A stretch of 64,000 nucleotides of DNA from positions 1 to 64,000 of the forward strand of contig NZ_RQYH01000004.1 in NCBI RefSeq assembly GCF_003860215.1. The letters run 5' to 3'. Shown here one piece after another: positions 35,829-45,007 of the stretch. This DNA comes from Desulfovibrio sp. OH1186_COT-070. Its GTDB lineage: Bacteria; Desulfobacterota; Desulfovibrionia; Desulfovibrionales; Desulfovibrionaceae. A program made the translations under genes and the position numbers. The notes beneath the pieces were generated by a model, which saw only the letters and a list, made by a program, of their open reading frames with translations, was not told the origin of the DNA and made no database searches. Numbering within the stretch: position 1 is the stretch's first letter; every line of letters begins with the position of its first letter.

Positions 35829-36999
35829 AAAAATCCTCATCAGCATGAAGAGATGGTTCTTGACAGGGATTCCGATTTTTTCGGGACAATCCGGCGGCAA
35901 CACACACTCGCCTTATATCTTCATCATCCATACTTGGCCAGAGGGGTAGTGTCAAAATCTGTCCGTAGGCCGTCTCTGCTATAGGGCACAAGCCTGCGTT
36001 GTAGCCCAAGCTCTGATAGTACGGATGCAGATATATGGGCACATAATGGACGTTGGCGCCGATGCCAGCTCCGCGCAAGCGCTTGAAAACCTCATCCCTG
36101 GCTGGCGTGCGCACCACATACAAATGGTAAGCGTGGAAAACATGCGTATGCCTGGCAAGCGGGCAGAAGGCCGTGCCCGCAAAAGCGACATCATACCGCC
36201 GTGCCAGATGGTTGCGCTTTTCAATCCAGGTGTCCAGCTTTTTGAGTTGCGCACTGCCCAAAGCGCATTGGAAGTCCGTGATGCGATAGTTGTAGCCCAG
36301 TTCGGTCATTTCATAAAACCATGCGCCGGTCTTTTCGCGCTGGCTGGCCGTAGTGGTGATGCCGTGCCCGCGAAAGGCCCGCATCCGGGCCGCAAGCGTG
36401 GCATCAGCGGTTACGGCCATCCCTCCTTCGCCCGTGGTGATATGCTTGACAGGGTGAAAGCTGAACACTGTGATGTCTGCCAGCGTCCCTACGCGACGGC
36501 CTTTGTATACCGCGCCCAAAGCATGGCAGCTGTCCGCTACCAGAGCCAGATGGTGCCTGTCGGCAATGGCGCGCAACGCATCCCAGTCGCAGGGTTGCCC
36601 TGCGTAATCCACTGCGATGATGGCCTTGGTACGCGGAGTAATGGCCGCCTTCACTGCCGCCGGATCAAGCAGCAGAGTGTCGGCGTCCACATCGGCAAAA
36701 ACAGGCGTACCATCTTGATACAGAATGCAGTTGGCCGAAGCGGCAAAGGTCATGGGAGTGACGATGACCTCATCCCCCTTGCCAATACCCAGAGCAAACA
36801 TGGCCGCATGCAGGGCTGCGGTACCGTTGCTGACGGCCACACCGTACCGCGCTCCGGTGTACGCGCAGACATCGGCTTCAAAGCGCTCCACAGCCGGGCC
36901 TGTAGTCAGCCAGTCCGAACGCAGCGTCTCCACGACAGCCTGAATGTCGGCATCATCGATGATTTGACGACCATAGGGAAGAAAAGAAGTATCGTCCAT
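35773..36999 (-). CDS. pseC: UDP-4-amino-4,6-dideoxy-N-acetyl-altrosamine transaminase
   Basis: PLP aminotransferase of the DegT family that aminates C4 of the PseB product. 408 residues. GVAVSNGTAALHAAMFALG binds cofactor phosphate, ALVADSCHALGAVYKG has the ring-contacting Asp, and DITVFSFHPVKHITTGEGGM carries the catalytic lysine. YRITDFQCALGSAQLKKL and YYQSLGYN agree with PseC rather than general StrS enzymes. It follows pseB after 5 bp. The C-terminal 30 residues overlap the GNAT gene and look like a non-family extension. Confidence 0.93.
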   Translation of the reverse strand: MDDTSFLPYGRQIIDDADIQAVVETLRSDWLTTGPAVERFEADVCAYTGARYGVAVSNGTAALHAAMFALGIGKGDEVIVTPMTFAASANCILYQDGTPVFADVDADTLLLDPAAVKAAITPRTKAIIAVDYAGQPCDWDALRAIADRHHLALVADSCHALGAVYKGRRVGTLADITVFSFHPVKHITTGEGGMAVTADATLAARMRAFRGHGITTTASQREKTGAWFYEMTELGYNYRITDFQCALGSAQLKKLDTWIEKRNHLARRYDVAFAGTAFCPLARHTHVFHAYHLYVVRTPARDEVFKRLRGAGIGANVHYVPIYLHPYYQSLGYNAGLCPIAETAYGQILTLPLWPSMDDEDIRRVCVAAGLSRKNRNPCQEPSLHADEDFYGTGDSHRTSFTSQTNSI

Positions 37000-37004
37000 G
37001 TCGG

Positions 37005-37988
37005 TTACCTGACATCAAAACCCTGTTCACGCAAGGTGCTGCGCAACTGGGGCACGCTCAGCCATTGTCCATTGGTGCCGGAATTGTATTCAAAACCTTC
37101 GGGCACGGGCTTCCCGTTCGGGCCTCGATAGGGAAAGGTTTCCGGTTTGATGACGTAGTAATCGCCAATGTCGATGGTGTGTCGCGAGTCTTCGCGGGTA
37201 ATCATGGTTTCGTGGAGTTTTTCGCCGGGGCGAATTCCCACCTCCACGGTGGACATGCCGGGAGCAATAGCTTCGGCCAGGTCGGTAATTTTCATGCTGG
37301 GAATCTTGGGCACGAGAACCTCACCGCCCCCGGAGAGCGTAAAAGACCGCAGCACCATATGCACGGACTGCTCCAGAGTGATCCAGAAGCGCGTCATGCG
37401 GGCATCGGTGACGGTCAGTGGGCCGCCTGCCTCGCGTTGCTTGATGAAGAAAGGGATAACGCTGCCCCGGCTGCCCATGACATTGCCATAGCGCACTACG
37501 GAATAGACCGTCTCGCAGGCGGTGAAGGCATTGGCGGCAATAAAGAGCTTGTCTGAACAAAGTTTTGTGGCCCCATACAGGTTGACCGGGGCCACTGCCT
37601 TGTCTGTAGACAGAGCGACAACTTTTTTCACGCCACAGTCCGCAGCGGCGTTCACGATGTTTTCTGCACCGGTGACATTCGTACGGATGCATTCCGTTGG
37701 ATTGTACTCGGCAGCGGGAACCTGCTTGAGCGCGGCGGCGTGGATCACATAGTCGACACCGCGAAAGGCCCGGTACAGGCGTTCCTTGTCGCGTACGTCA
37801 CCGATGAAATAACGCATGCAGGGGTATGCCTGGAGGGAGAATGTCTGCGCCATTTCAAACTGTTTGAGTTCGTCGCGCGAAAAAACGATCAGCCGTTTCG
37901 GCTTGTAGTTCTTCAACAGGATTTCAGCACATTTTTTGCCAAAAGACCCTGTTCCGCCGGTGATAAGAATTGTTTTTCCGTTAAACAT
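37005..37988 (-). CDS. pseB: UDP-GlcNAc 4,6-dehydratase (inverting)
   Basis: First enzyme of the pathway, a short-chain dehydrogenase family dehydratase and 5-epimerase of 327 residues. KTILITGGTGSFGKKCAEILL is the NAD(P) motif, FSRDELKQFEMAQTF is diagnostic for PseB, and GATKLCSDKLF takes the role of the catalytic Lys region. YGNVMGSRGSVIPFF is also typical. It is the promoter-proximal gene of the long leftward operon. A 220-bp gap separates it from the upstream DHH gene. Confidence 0.94.
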   Translation of the reverse strand: MFNGKTILITGGTGSFGKKCAEILLKNYKPKRLIVFSRDELKQFEMAQTFSLQAYPCMRYFIGDVRDKERLYRAFRGVDYVIHAAALKQVPAAEYNPTECIRTNVTGAENIVNAAADCGVKKVVALSTDKAVAPVNLYGATKLCSDKLFIAANAFTACETVYSVVRYGNVMGSRGSVIPFFIKQREAGGPLTVTDARMTRFWITLEQSVHMVLRSFTLSGGGEVLVPKIPSMKITDLAEAIAPGMSTVEVGIRPGEKLHETMITREDSRHTIDIGDYYVIKPETFPYRGPNGKPVPEGFEYNSGTNGQWLSVPQLRSTLREQGFDVR

Positions 37989-38176
37989 GTTATTCCGTTT
38001 CTACTCCGGCACGGGCACCGGTTTTTGTCTGAAAAGCGCCAGTTTTTTTACGGCAACGGCAATGCCGGAGCATAGTTATGTCCAAGCGCACCAAATTTTT
38101 AAGTTACGTTATCCGCAAAGCAAAGACAAGCTGATGGTGCTGTGGCAGCAAGTTTTTTCTGAAAAAAGGAGACATT

Positions 38177-38190
38177 ACTGTTCGAACAGT
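38177..38190. promoter_or_regulatory. 14-bp perfect palindrome upstream of pseB
   Basis: ACTGTTCGAACAGT, a perfect palindrome in the 37989-38209 gap, about 190 bp before the pseB start. It could be an operator for a dimeric regulator. The rest of the gap is AT-rich with several T-runs but shows no convincing promoter or gene. Confidence 0.35.
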
Positions 38191-38209
38191 GGGGACCATC
38201 TCTACAGTG

Positions 38210-39334
38210 CTATTTGGAGAACTTTAAGCTATCTGCGGTGGACGCGCTTCTGCGTGCGGAAGAGTAGCCTTGAAGGTTTGCCTCTGCACAGGCATTATCC
38301 GTTTTCTGTGTACTATTTTTAGGGGGGCACAATCCGCCCAACACGTCAGAAACAGCGGCCAGCAGTGTGGTCTGCGCTTCTTCCATGCCCATGTGCAGGG
38401 TGCCGCCGGCCGCGTTGCGGTGGCCGCCCCCGCCCAGCAGCGCGGCTACGGCGCGAACGTCCGTGGCTCCGTAGGAGCGCAGGCTGAACTTGCACAGGCC
38501 GGGAGCGTCTTCCCGCAGGAACACGGCCACAGAAACCCCCCGCAAGCGGCGCATCTGCTCCGCAAAGCCTTCCAGATCCTCCCTGAGAGCCTGAAAGACC
38601 TGCATGTCTTTCAAAAATACCGGGCAAAAGGCCACACTGCCGCCATACTCCAGGCGGATGCGGCTCATGAGTTCTCCCCACAGCCGCATGCGGCCCAGGC
38701 TCCAGTCATTTTCCAGCTTGTGGCGCAAAAGGGAAATATCGCAGCCGTTGGCGGCCAGATGGGCGGCAAGGGCCAGCACATCACTGTCGGTATTGCCGTG
38801 GCAGAAGCCGCCCGTGTCGGTAATGATGCCCAGCGCCAGACAGGTTGCCACATCGCCGGCAAGGGGCAGTCCGGCCATGTGCGTCACATAGGCCATGAGT
38901 TGGGCGGTGGCGGCGGCCTCCGGTTCCACCCAGTTGGCCTTGCTGCCCATGCCGCTGCCGCCCAGATGGTGGTCAATATTCAGGCTTTCCAGAGACGGCA
39001 GGCGTTCAGCCAGTTCCTCGCCCAGGCGCGAGGCTTCGCCGCAATCCAGCAGCAGGGCGGCCTGCGGGGTGAAGGGCGGATGCTCCAGCGTGGTGCGGAC
39101 CACGCCGGGAAAGGGCAGAAAGCGCAGGTACTGCGGCACGTCGGGGCGGGCGTAAAGAAAAAACTCCTTGCCCATAGCGCGCAAAACATGCCCTGCGGCG
39201 GCCAGGGAGCCCACGGCATCGCCGTCAGGGGCAACATGCCCGGCCACGATGATTTTGTCCGTCCGGGCGAGAGCCTGGGCCATACGGGCTGCGCCGTCGC
39301 GAAAGCGCGCGGGCACAAGGTCAGTCTGCTGCAT
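38210..39334 (-). CDS. DHH-family phosphoesterase (nanoRNase/pAp phosphatase-like)
   Basis: A 374-residue DHH/DHHA1 protein. The DHH part has IIVAGHVAPDGDAVGSLAAAGHVL, LLLDCGEAS and the name-giving NIDHHLGGSG. The DHHA1 part ends in LLGGGGHRNAAGGTL, the substrate-binding GGGGH motif. NrnA-type enzymes degrade very short RNA and pAp. The last 40 residues (after LLAAVSDVLGG) are Ser/Ala/Asn-rich and unlike the family, as if the 3' end had been replaced. The start overlaps the DUF503 gene by 14 bp. Confidence 0.88.
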   Translation of the reverse strand: MQQTDLVPARFRDGAARMAQALARTDKIIVAGHVAPDGDAVGSLAAAGHVLRAMGKEFFLYARPDVPQYLRFLPFPGVVRTTLEHPPFTPQAALLLDCGEASRLGEELAERLPSLESLNIDHHLGGSGMGSKANWVEPEAAATAQLMAYVTHMAGLPLAGDVATCLALGIITDTGGFCHGNTDSDVLALAAHLAANGCDISLLRHKLENDWSLGRMRLWGELMSRIRLEYGGSVAFCPVFLKDMQVFQALREDLEGFAEQMRRLRGVSVAVFLREDAPGLCKFSLRSYGATDVRAVAALLGGGGHRNAAGGTLHMGMEEAQTTLLAAVSDVLGGLCPPKNSTQKTDNACAEANLQGYSSARRSASTADSLKFSK

Positions 39335-39617
39335 AGATTTCCACCTGGCTGTCCGTCATTCTTTCCGGGCAGACGGCCTCCATCATCAGGGCGCACTTGT
39401 CCATGCGGCTGCGCAGATGGGTTTCGCTGTTGGAAAGGGAGACCACCGCAAGGCGCAGGCGGCTGAGGCTCTGCTCGGTGCCTGCCTCGGCAATGGCCAC
39501 GTTGAACGTATTGCGTGTTTTCTGTTTCAGGCTGTTGGCAACGCGGCGCTTGGCCTTGAGGTTGTCGTTGCCGTCCAGGCTGAACTCCACGGTCAGAACC
39601 GCCACAAAAAGGGGCAT
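39321..39617 (-). CDS. DUF503 family protein (YlxP-like)
   Basis: A 98-residue small protein of the DUF503 family, often found in rimP-nusA-infB operons. It reads VAVLTVEFSLDGNDNLKAKRRVANSLKQKTRNTFNVAIAEAG, then LRLAVVSLSNSE, a ferredoxin-like alpha/beta pattern. A possible role in 30S maturation is known only for YlxP homologues. A strong hairpin lies 11 bp upstream and no good ribosome site is visible. Confidence 0.85.
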   Translation of the reverse strand: MPLFVAVLTVEFSLDGNDNLKAKRRVANSLKQKTRNTFNVAIAEAGTEQSLSRLRLAVVSLSNSETHLRSRMDKCALMMEAVCPERMTDSQVEIYAAD

Positions 39618-39628
39618 GGCATCGAACG

Positions 39629-39656
39629 GGCGGGCCGCCTTGCAGGGCGGCCCGCC
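39629..39656 (-). terminator. Strong GC hairpin between infB and DUF503 gene
   Basis: Perfect 11-bp repeat GGCGGGCCGCC / GGCGGCCCGCC with a 6-nt loop, located 7 bp after the infB stop and 12 bp before the DUF503 start. No U-run follows on the minus strand. It should at least slow polymerase, protect the infB 3' end, or limit DUF503 translation. Confidence 0.55.
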
Positions 39657-39662
39657 TTCTGG

Positions 39663-42515
39663 CTAAAGAGTTGCCGCTTCTTCAACAGTTTCAAAGGTTT
39701 CAATGATGTCGCCGATTTTGATATCGTTGAAGTTGTCAAGGCCCACACCGCATTCGTTGCCCTTGACCACTTCTCTGGCATCGTCCTTGAACCGCTTGAG
39801 GGAGGAGATTTTTCCGGTGTACACGACCACGCCGTCGCGCAGCAGGCGCGCTCCGGCATTGCGGACGATCTTGCCGTCCGCCACATAGGAACCGGCGATC
39901 AGGCCGACCTTGGGCACGCTGAACGTATTGCGCACCTCGGCCTGCCCCAGATACACCTCGCGCTGCACCGGGGCCAGCATGCCGGCCATGGCGCCCTTGA
40001 TGTCGTCCACCAGCTTGTAGATGATCTCGTAAAAGCGGATGTCCACGTTTTCGTGCTCGGCCACGTCCTTGATCCGGGCTGCGGGGCGCACGTTGAAGCC
40101 GATGATGATGGCCTGGGAGGCAGCGGCCAGCATGATGTCGGATTCGGTGATGGCCCCGGCGCCGCCGTGCACCACGTTGATGCGCACCTTGTCCGTGCTC
40201 TGCTTGATGAGGGCTTCCCTGATGGCTTCCAGGCTGCCCTGCACGTCGGCCTTGACCACGAGGTTGAGGGTCAGGGTTTCCTGATCGGACTTGCGCTGGG
40301 AGAGGAATGTTTCCAGAGTGACGCGCGATTCCGAGGCCAGCTCGCGGTCACGCTGCTTGATGGCGCGCGAGTCGGCGATGCGGCGGGCCAGCTTTTCGTC
40401 GGCCACCACAAAAAACTCTTCGCCCGCTTCCGGAACGCCTTCAAAACCCTGGATTTCCACCGGCAGCGACGGCCCGGCCTCCTTGACCTTCTTGCCCTGG
40501 TCGTTGACCAGAGCGCGCACGCGGCCCGAAAAAGGCCCGCAGACAAAATTGTCGCCCTGCCGGAGCGTGCCTTCCTGAATGAGCACCGTGGCCACGGGGC
40601 CGCGCCCCTTGTCCAGTTTGGCTTCCACAATATGGCCGCGGGCGGCTTTGTCCGGATTGGCTTTGAGGTCCATGATTTCCGATTGCAGGGCCACCATTTC
40701 CAGAAGGTCGTCCAGGCCCTGGCGGCTCTTGGCCGAAACCTTGGCCACAATGGTATCGCCGCCCCATTCCTCGGCCTGAAGGCCCAGTTCCGCCAGTTCC
40801 CGCAGGACGCGGTCAGGGTCCGCGCTGGGCTTGTCCATCTTGTTGACAGCCACCATGATGGGCACGTTGGCGGCACGCGAATGGTTGATGGCCTCGCGGG
40901 TTTGCTCCATGACGCCGTCGTCGGCGGCGACTACAAGAATGACAAGGTCCGTGACCTGCGCGCCGCGGGCGCGCATGGCGGTAAACGCTTCGTGGCCGGG
41001 CGTGTCCAGAAAGACGATTTCTCCCTTCTTGGTCTTGACGTGGTAGGCGCCGATGTGCTGGGTGATGCCGCCCGCTTCTCCCACGGTCACGTTGGATTTG
41101 CGGATGGCGTCCAGCAGGGAGGTTTTGCCGTGGTCCACATGGCCCATGATGGTGACAACGGGCGGGCGCGGCTTCAGATTTTCGGGCGCGTCGGCCTCCT
41201 TGGGCAGCAGATAGTCGTCTTCGGAAAAACCGGCCTTTTCCACTTCATAGTCGAATTCCGCGGCAACCAGGGTGGCTGTGTCGATATCCAGCGCCTGGTT
41301 GATGGTGGCCATGACGCCGAGGCCAAAGAGAACCTTGATGATCTCGTTGGCCTTGAGGCCCATCTGGTGGGCCATGTCGGCCACGCGGATGGCCTCGGTG
41401 ACGCGGATTTTTCTCTTGGCGGCCTTGATGGGCTGGGTCGTCTGCGGGGTGGCCTGTTTGCCGCCCTTGCGCCGCCCCTTGCCGCGGTTCAGACGCACGC
41501 TGTCGTCGTCTCCGTGGCGGCCGAAATCGCCCTGAAATTCCACGGTACGCCGACCCTTGAGGCGTTTTTTCTTGCTCTGGCCGTCACGGCTGTCCAGAGG
41601 AGCCGCAGGCGCGGCCTGCTGGCCGAAACCGCCGGGCCTGCCGCCAGCAGGACGGGGCGCGCCGCCGGGGCGTCCTCCGCCCGGACGGGGGGGACGGGCT
41701 GCCGCGTCACGCGGGGCGCCGGGCCGCCCGCCCGCAGGCCGCTGCGCGCGGTCATCGCCACGGGGCTGGCTGGCCGGGGAGGGCCGCGAAATGATGCGCA
41801 CCTGGGGAGCAGCGTTTTCACGCCGGATGCCGCGGGCGCTTTCGCCGTCGGCCTGGTCGGCTTCTGCGTCATCCGCATCAGCGCGCGGAGAGGCGGCCGC
41901 AGCGGGCAGAGTGGGGGCCGAGGAGCCTTCGGGCACTGCCGAGGCATCGGGGCGGGCCAGGCGGGTCGGCTTGACGGGCTTGTCTGCAGGTGTGCCGGGT
42001 TGCATATCAGGCAGAACCGCCGCAGGTTGGGGCGTATCGGGCTGCAGGGCATCGGGCAGGGATGCCTCTGCGACAGGGGGGGCGGGCGTGTCTTCCGGAG
42101 CGGACGGCAGGTCGTCCGGGCGGCTGATGACGCGGGCGGCGGGCTGCGCCTTGCCGGGCGCGCGGGCGGGCTTGTCTTCTGCCGGTTCATCCGCCGGGGG
42201 AGCGGGCTTTTCTTCCACAGGGGCAACGCTTGCCGGGCTTTCGGCTTTTTCCGTGGCCGGGGAGTCCGGCCCGCCGGAGTTTTCGGCAACGGGCGGCGTC
42301 TCCTTGCGGCGGCGGCGCACAATGACGCTGGGCTGTGTTTCGGCGCGCTTTTCTTCGGCAAAGCGGTTGCGCAGGCGCGCGGCTTCCTCCAGACTCACCG
42401 AGCCTGTAACGGCTTTTACCGCCATGCCCATTTCACGGGCAAGGGCCAGAATTTCCTTGGGATCGCGGGAAATTTCCTCACCAAGGGCCTTGAGCTTGAT
42501 TCTTCCGTCAGACAT
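39663..42515 (-). CDS. infB: Translation initiation factor IF-2
   Basis: GTPase that brings initiator tRNA to the ribosome, 950 residues. The N-terminal IF2_N motif ([21 protein letters not shown]) is followed by a long Pro/Ala-rich linker (about 60-370) and a second IF2_N ([28 protein letters not shown]). The G domain has [19 protein letters not shown] and NKMDKP. Domains II-IV run to the end. ATG 42515 has GGGGAG upstream and overlaps ylxR by 8 bp. Confidence 0.97.
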   Translation of the reverse strand: MSDGRIKLKALGEEISRDPKEILALAREMGMAVKAVTGSVSLEEAARLRNRFAEEKRAETQPSVIVRRRRKETPPVAENSGGPDSPATEKAESPASVAPVEEKPAPPADEPAEDKPARAPGKAQPAARVISRPDDLPSAPEDTPAPPVAEASLPDALQPDTPQPAAVLPDMQPGTPADKPVKPTRLARPDASAVPEGSSAPTLPAAAASPRADADDAEADQADGESARGIRRENAAPQVRIISRPSPASQPRGDDRAQRPAGGRPGAPRDAAARPPRPGGGRPGGAPRPAGGRPGGFGQQAAPAAPLDSRDGQSKKKRLKGRRTVEFQGDFGRHGDDDSVRLNRGKGRRKGGKQATPQTTQPIKAAKRKIRVTEAIRVADMAHQMGLKANEIIKVLFGLGVMATINQALDIDTATLVAAEFDYEVEKAGFSEDDYLLPKEADAPENLKPRPPVVTIMGHVDHGKTSLLDAIRKSNVTVGEAGGITQHIGAYHVKTKKGEIVFLDTPGHEAFTAMRARGAQVTDLVILVVAADDGVMEQTREAINHSRAANVPIMVAVNKMDKPSADPDRVLRELAELGLQAEEWGGDTIVAKVSAKSRQGLDDLLEMVALQSEIMDLKANPDKAARGHIVEAKLDKGRGPVATVLIQEGTLRQGDNFVCGPFSGRVRALVNDQGKKVKEAGPSLPVEIQGFEGVPEAGEEFFVVADEKLARRIADSRAIKQRDRELASESRVTLETFLSQRKSDQETLTLNLVVKADVQGSLEAIREALIKQSTDKVRINVVHGGAGAITESDIMLAAASQAIIIGFNVRPAARIKDVAEHENVDIRFYEIIYKLVDDIKGAMAGMLAPVQREVYLGQAEVRNTFSVPKVGLIAGSYVADGKIVRNAGARLLRDGVVVYTGKISSLKRFKDDAREVVKGNECGVGLDNFNDIKIGDIIETFETVEEAATL

Positions 42516-42753
42516 GTTTTCTCCCCTTGCGCCGCATTCCGGGTCTGAACCTTGCCAATCGCGCGATGCAGACAGGATCGGAACACACATACCAGCCTCT
42601 GCCCGGACTGGTTTTTTCCGCGTCAATCGTCAAAACTCCCTGCACCAGAACATTGCGTGTCAGGGTTTCCTTGGGAAAGCGGCGGCGGCAGATGACGCAC
42701 ATGCGCACCGGGCTTTCAGGGCGCTGTTTCCTGCGGCTATTGCTCTCCGCCAT
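42508..42753 (-). CDS. ylxR: YlxR (DUF448) family protein
   Basis: An 81-residue basic RNA-binding protein between nusA and infB. The signature [24 protein letters not shown] and the later [16 protein letters not shown] with paired cysteines identify the family. It overlaps the nusA stop by 17 bp and the infB start by 8 bp, so all three are coupled. The start at 42753 is set by the only in-frame ATG before the motif. Confidence 0.88.
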   Translation of the reverse strand: MAESNSRRKQRPESPVRMCVICRRRFPKETLTRNVLVQGVLTIDAEKTSPGRGWYVCSDPVCIARLARFRPGMRRKGRKHV

Positions 42754-44047
42754 TCGCGCCGTCCCCGGCGGGTTCGCCCTGAAGTGTTGCGGCTGCATCC
42801 GGCGCGGGGCTCGGAGGCGCCAAAAAGTTGATGGCCGAACGCAGATCGGAAATGTGCGCCGCGCTGAGGCCCAGTTTTTCGGCCAGGTCCTCATCGGAAG
42901 CCGTGCGCAGGCTGTCCAGCGATCTGTATCCGGCGCTGAGCAGAGCCTCAAGCGAAACTTCGGCCACGCTGGCCACCTGCTCCAGGCCGTGCCCGATGGC
43001 ATTGGCCTCGTTGTAGCGGCTCTCGGTGAAGATATCGAGCTTCCAGCCCAGAAGGCGCGCAGCCAGCTTGACGTTCTGCCCCTTGCGGCCGATGGCGTTG
43101 GTCAACTGGTCGTCGGGAACAATGACTTCCAGCAGATTTTCCTCGTCATCCACCACAATGCGCGAGACCAGAGCGGGGGCCAGGGCGTTGCGGGCATAGG
43201 TGGCGATGTCGGGGCTCCAGACGACAATGTCGATGCGCTCGTTGTGCAGTTCCTGCACGATATTCTGGATGCGCGAACCGCGCACGCCCACGCAGGCGCC
43301 CACCGGGTCCACGTCCCGCTCGCGCGAGAGCACGGCCACCTTGGCGCGGGAACCGGGGTCGCGGGCAACGCCCATGACCTGAACCACGCCGTCATCCACT
43401 TCCGGCACTTCGCGACGAAAGAGGGCAGCCATATAGTCCCTGTGCGCACGGGAAATGATGACCTGCGGGCCGCGTCCTTCCTGGCGGACTTCGATAATCA
43501 GGGCCTGCAGGCGGTCGCCCCGTTTGTAGTGTTCGCGCGGGATCTGCTCCTCGCGCGGCAATAGAGCCTCGGTGCGGCCCAGGTTGACCACCCAGCCGTT
43601 CTTGTCGCGCCGCTGCACTGTGCCGGACACGATTTCGCCCACGCGATCCTTGTATTCCCCGAAAATGATTTCCTGTTCGGCATCGCGCATGCGCTGGATG
43701 ATCACCTGCTTGGCCGACTGGGCCGCGATGCGTCCCAGGTCTTCCACCTTGACGCGAAAGCCCACTTCGTCGTCCACCTGAACCGAAGGATCGTGGGTGC
43801 GCGCTTCGGAAAGCTCGATCTGGAGGTCGGGATTGGCCACATCGCCGTCGGCCATGACTATTTTGAACTGGTAGACCTCAATGTCGCCCGTTTCGTCGTT
43901 ATAGCTCACTTCCACGTCCATATTCTCGTTGAAGCGGCGCAGAACGGAGGTGCGCACGGCATCTTCAAGGGTGGAAATGAGCATGTCGCGATTGAGGCCC
44001 TTGTCCTTGCTGATCTGGTCAATGGCCTTTTTGAGTTCGAGATTCAT
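42737..44047 (-). CDS. nusA: Transcription termination/antitermination factor NusA
   Basis: RNA polymerase-binding elongation factor, 436 residues. The N-terminal domain (MNLELKKAIDQISKDKGLNRDMLISTLEDAVR) is followed by an S1 domain (VGEIVSGTVQRRDKNGWVVNLGRTEALLP) and two KH domains (VGACVGVRGSRIQNIVQEL and TNAIGRKGQNVKLAARLLGW). A C-terminal helix-hairpin region (LGLSAAHISDLRSAINFL) ends the protein. ATG 44047 has GGAGG 5 bp upstream. Confidence 0.96.
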   Translation of the reverse strand: MNLELKKAIDQISKDKGLNRDMLISTLEDAVRTSVLRRFNENMDVEVSYNDETGDIEVYQFKIVMADGDVANPDLQIELSEARTHDPSVQVDDEVGFRVKVEDLGRIAAQSAKQVIIQRMRDAEQEIIFGEYKDRVGEIVSGTVQRRDKNGWVVNLGRTEALLPREEQIPREHYKRGDRLQALIIEVRQEGRGPQVIISRAHRDYMAALFRREVPEVDDGVVQVMGVARDPGSRAKVAVLSRERDVDPVGACVGVRGSRIQNIVQELHNERIDIVVWSPDIATYARNALAPALVSRIVVDDEENLLEVIVPDDQLTNAIGRKGQNVKLAARLLGWKLDIFTESRYNEANAIGHGLEQVASVAEVSLEALLSAGYRSLDSLRTASDEDLAEKLGLSAAHISDLRSAINFLAPPSPAPDAAATLQGEPAGDGANGGEQ

Positions 44048-44123
44048 GAGTGCCTCCGGCAGCCGCGCATGCGGCATGAAATCGCAGATTCCGGCATGGT
44101 TGTCCGACCTGTAGCGTCACGGG

Positions 44124-44789
44124 TCAACGCTGTTTCACCGTCTGTTTGCCGCGTTCCGGTTTGTTTGGGGCGCGCTTCGGCCCTTTGCCCGGTTTTTGCG
44201 GTTTTGCAAAAATATACATGCGGCAGGCCCGGCGCACCGTGTGCCAGGGTATGCGCACGGGCGAAACATTTTCCGGTTCTACCAGCCCCTCCGGGGAAAT
44301 GGTTGCCGGAGAGAGCACAAAGGCATCGTCTTCCACGGCGTCCAGTACGCCGCGCCACAGCCGACGGGGATGCCCGCCGCCGGGAACGTCCACGGCTTCC
44401 AGCAGCCGGGCTTCCACCACGGATCCCAGATAGGGACGCATCTGCGCGAGGCAGAAAAAGAGGCGGGTCAGGCCGGGCGTGGAAACCTCCAGCACATAGG
44501 CTTCGGGGACAACGTCCTCCACCTCCAGGGCAAGGCCCAGATGGCGGGATATTTCTTCGCACTGATCCAGACTGGCCGAAAGGGCGGCCATGTCCTGCTC
44601 GTCACCGTCTGTCCGGGCGGGAAGGTCCGTCGGGCAGGGCGCTCCGCCGGGAGAGGGAACATCCACAAACAGGCGCACCACGGTGCGCCCGGCGCGGAGA
44701 ACCTCCACTCCCCATATGACCAGACCCAGGCTTGTGACCACGGGCGCGGCCAGGCGGGTGACGGCGGCTTTGAGATCGTTGTCTGTCAT
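44124..44789 (-). CDS. rimP: Ribosome maturation factor RimP
   Basis: A 30S assembly factor, 221 residues. The N-domain includes LAAPVVTSLGLVIWGVEVLRAGRTVVRLFVDVP. An insert precedes DQCEEISRHLGLALEVEDVVPEAYVLEVSTPGLTRLFF, the family core. The Lys/Arg-rich tail is longer than usual. ATG 44789 has GGAAGG close by. It is the first gene of the rimP-nusA-ylxR-infB operon and follows a leader with an attenuator-like hairpin. Confidence 0.9.
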   Translation of the reverse strand: MTDNDLKAAVTRLAAPVVTSLGLVIWGVEVLRAGRTVVRLFVDVPSPGGAPCPTDLPARTDGDEQDMAALSASLDQCEEISRHLGLALEVEDVVPEAYVLEVSTPGLTRLFFCLAQMRPYLGSVVEARLLEAVDVPGGGHPRRLWRGVLDAVEDDAFVLSPATISPEGLVEPENVSPVRIPWHTVRRACRMYIFAKPQKPGKGPKRAPNKPERGKQTVKQR

Positions 44790-44805
44790 GCCCTTCCTTG
44801 CGGAC

Positions 44806-44837
44806 AAAAAAAAGGGGGCCCGTTCAAAGGCCACCCC
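44806..44837 (-). terminator. Terminator-like attenuator in the rimP-nusA leader
   Basis: On the minus strand, GGGGTGGCC, an 8-nt loop and GGCCCCC form a bulged GC stem followed at once by eight T residues. This is the form of an intrinsic terminator. It lies between the rimP promoter and the rimP ribosome site, 16 bp before the start codon. In enteric bacteria the equivalent operon is autoregulated by NusA acting at leader terminators. Confidence 0.55.
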
Positions 44838-44898
44838 GTGGAACATTGTCCTCATCAGGATGTTGCGGCAACGCGTGCATCGCCGCTTTGAATAAAAA

Positions 44899-44927
44899 TT
44901 TTTATGCCGGGACGGAAGTTTTGTCAA
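44899..44927 (-). promoter_or_regulatory. Sigma-70 promoter of the rimP-nusA-infB operon
   Basis: TTGACA at 44927-44922 and TAAAAA at 44904-44899 on the minus strand, separated by exactly 17 bp, about 110 bp before rimP. The -35 is a perfect consensus match. Confidence 0.7.
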
Positions 44928-45007
44928 GCAGTATTTGGGGCGACAGTCCGCGCTGCCCGCTTTTTTGCCCGGCACGGGATGTCGTTGCGCATGCATCGCC
45001 GCAAAGC

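Noticed and set aside
38060-38120. Possible sigma-28-like site upstream of pseB (TTAAAAAT with GGACATAA)
   Set aside because: Only about half of the -35 and six of eight -10 bases match at the correct spacing, which is too weak in an AT-rich gap.
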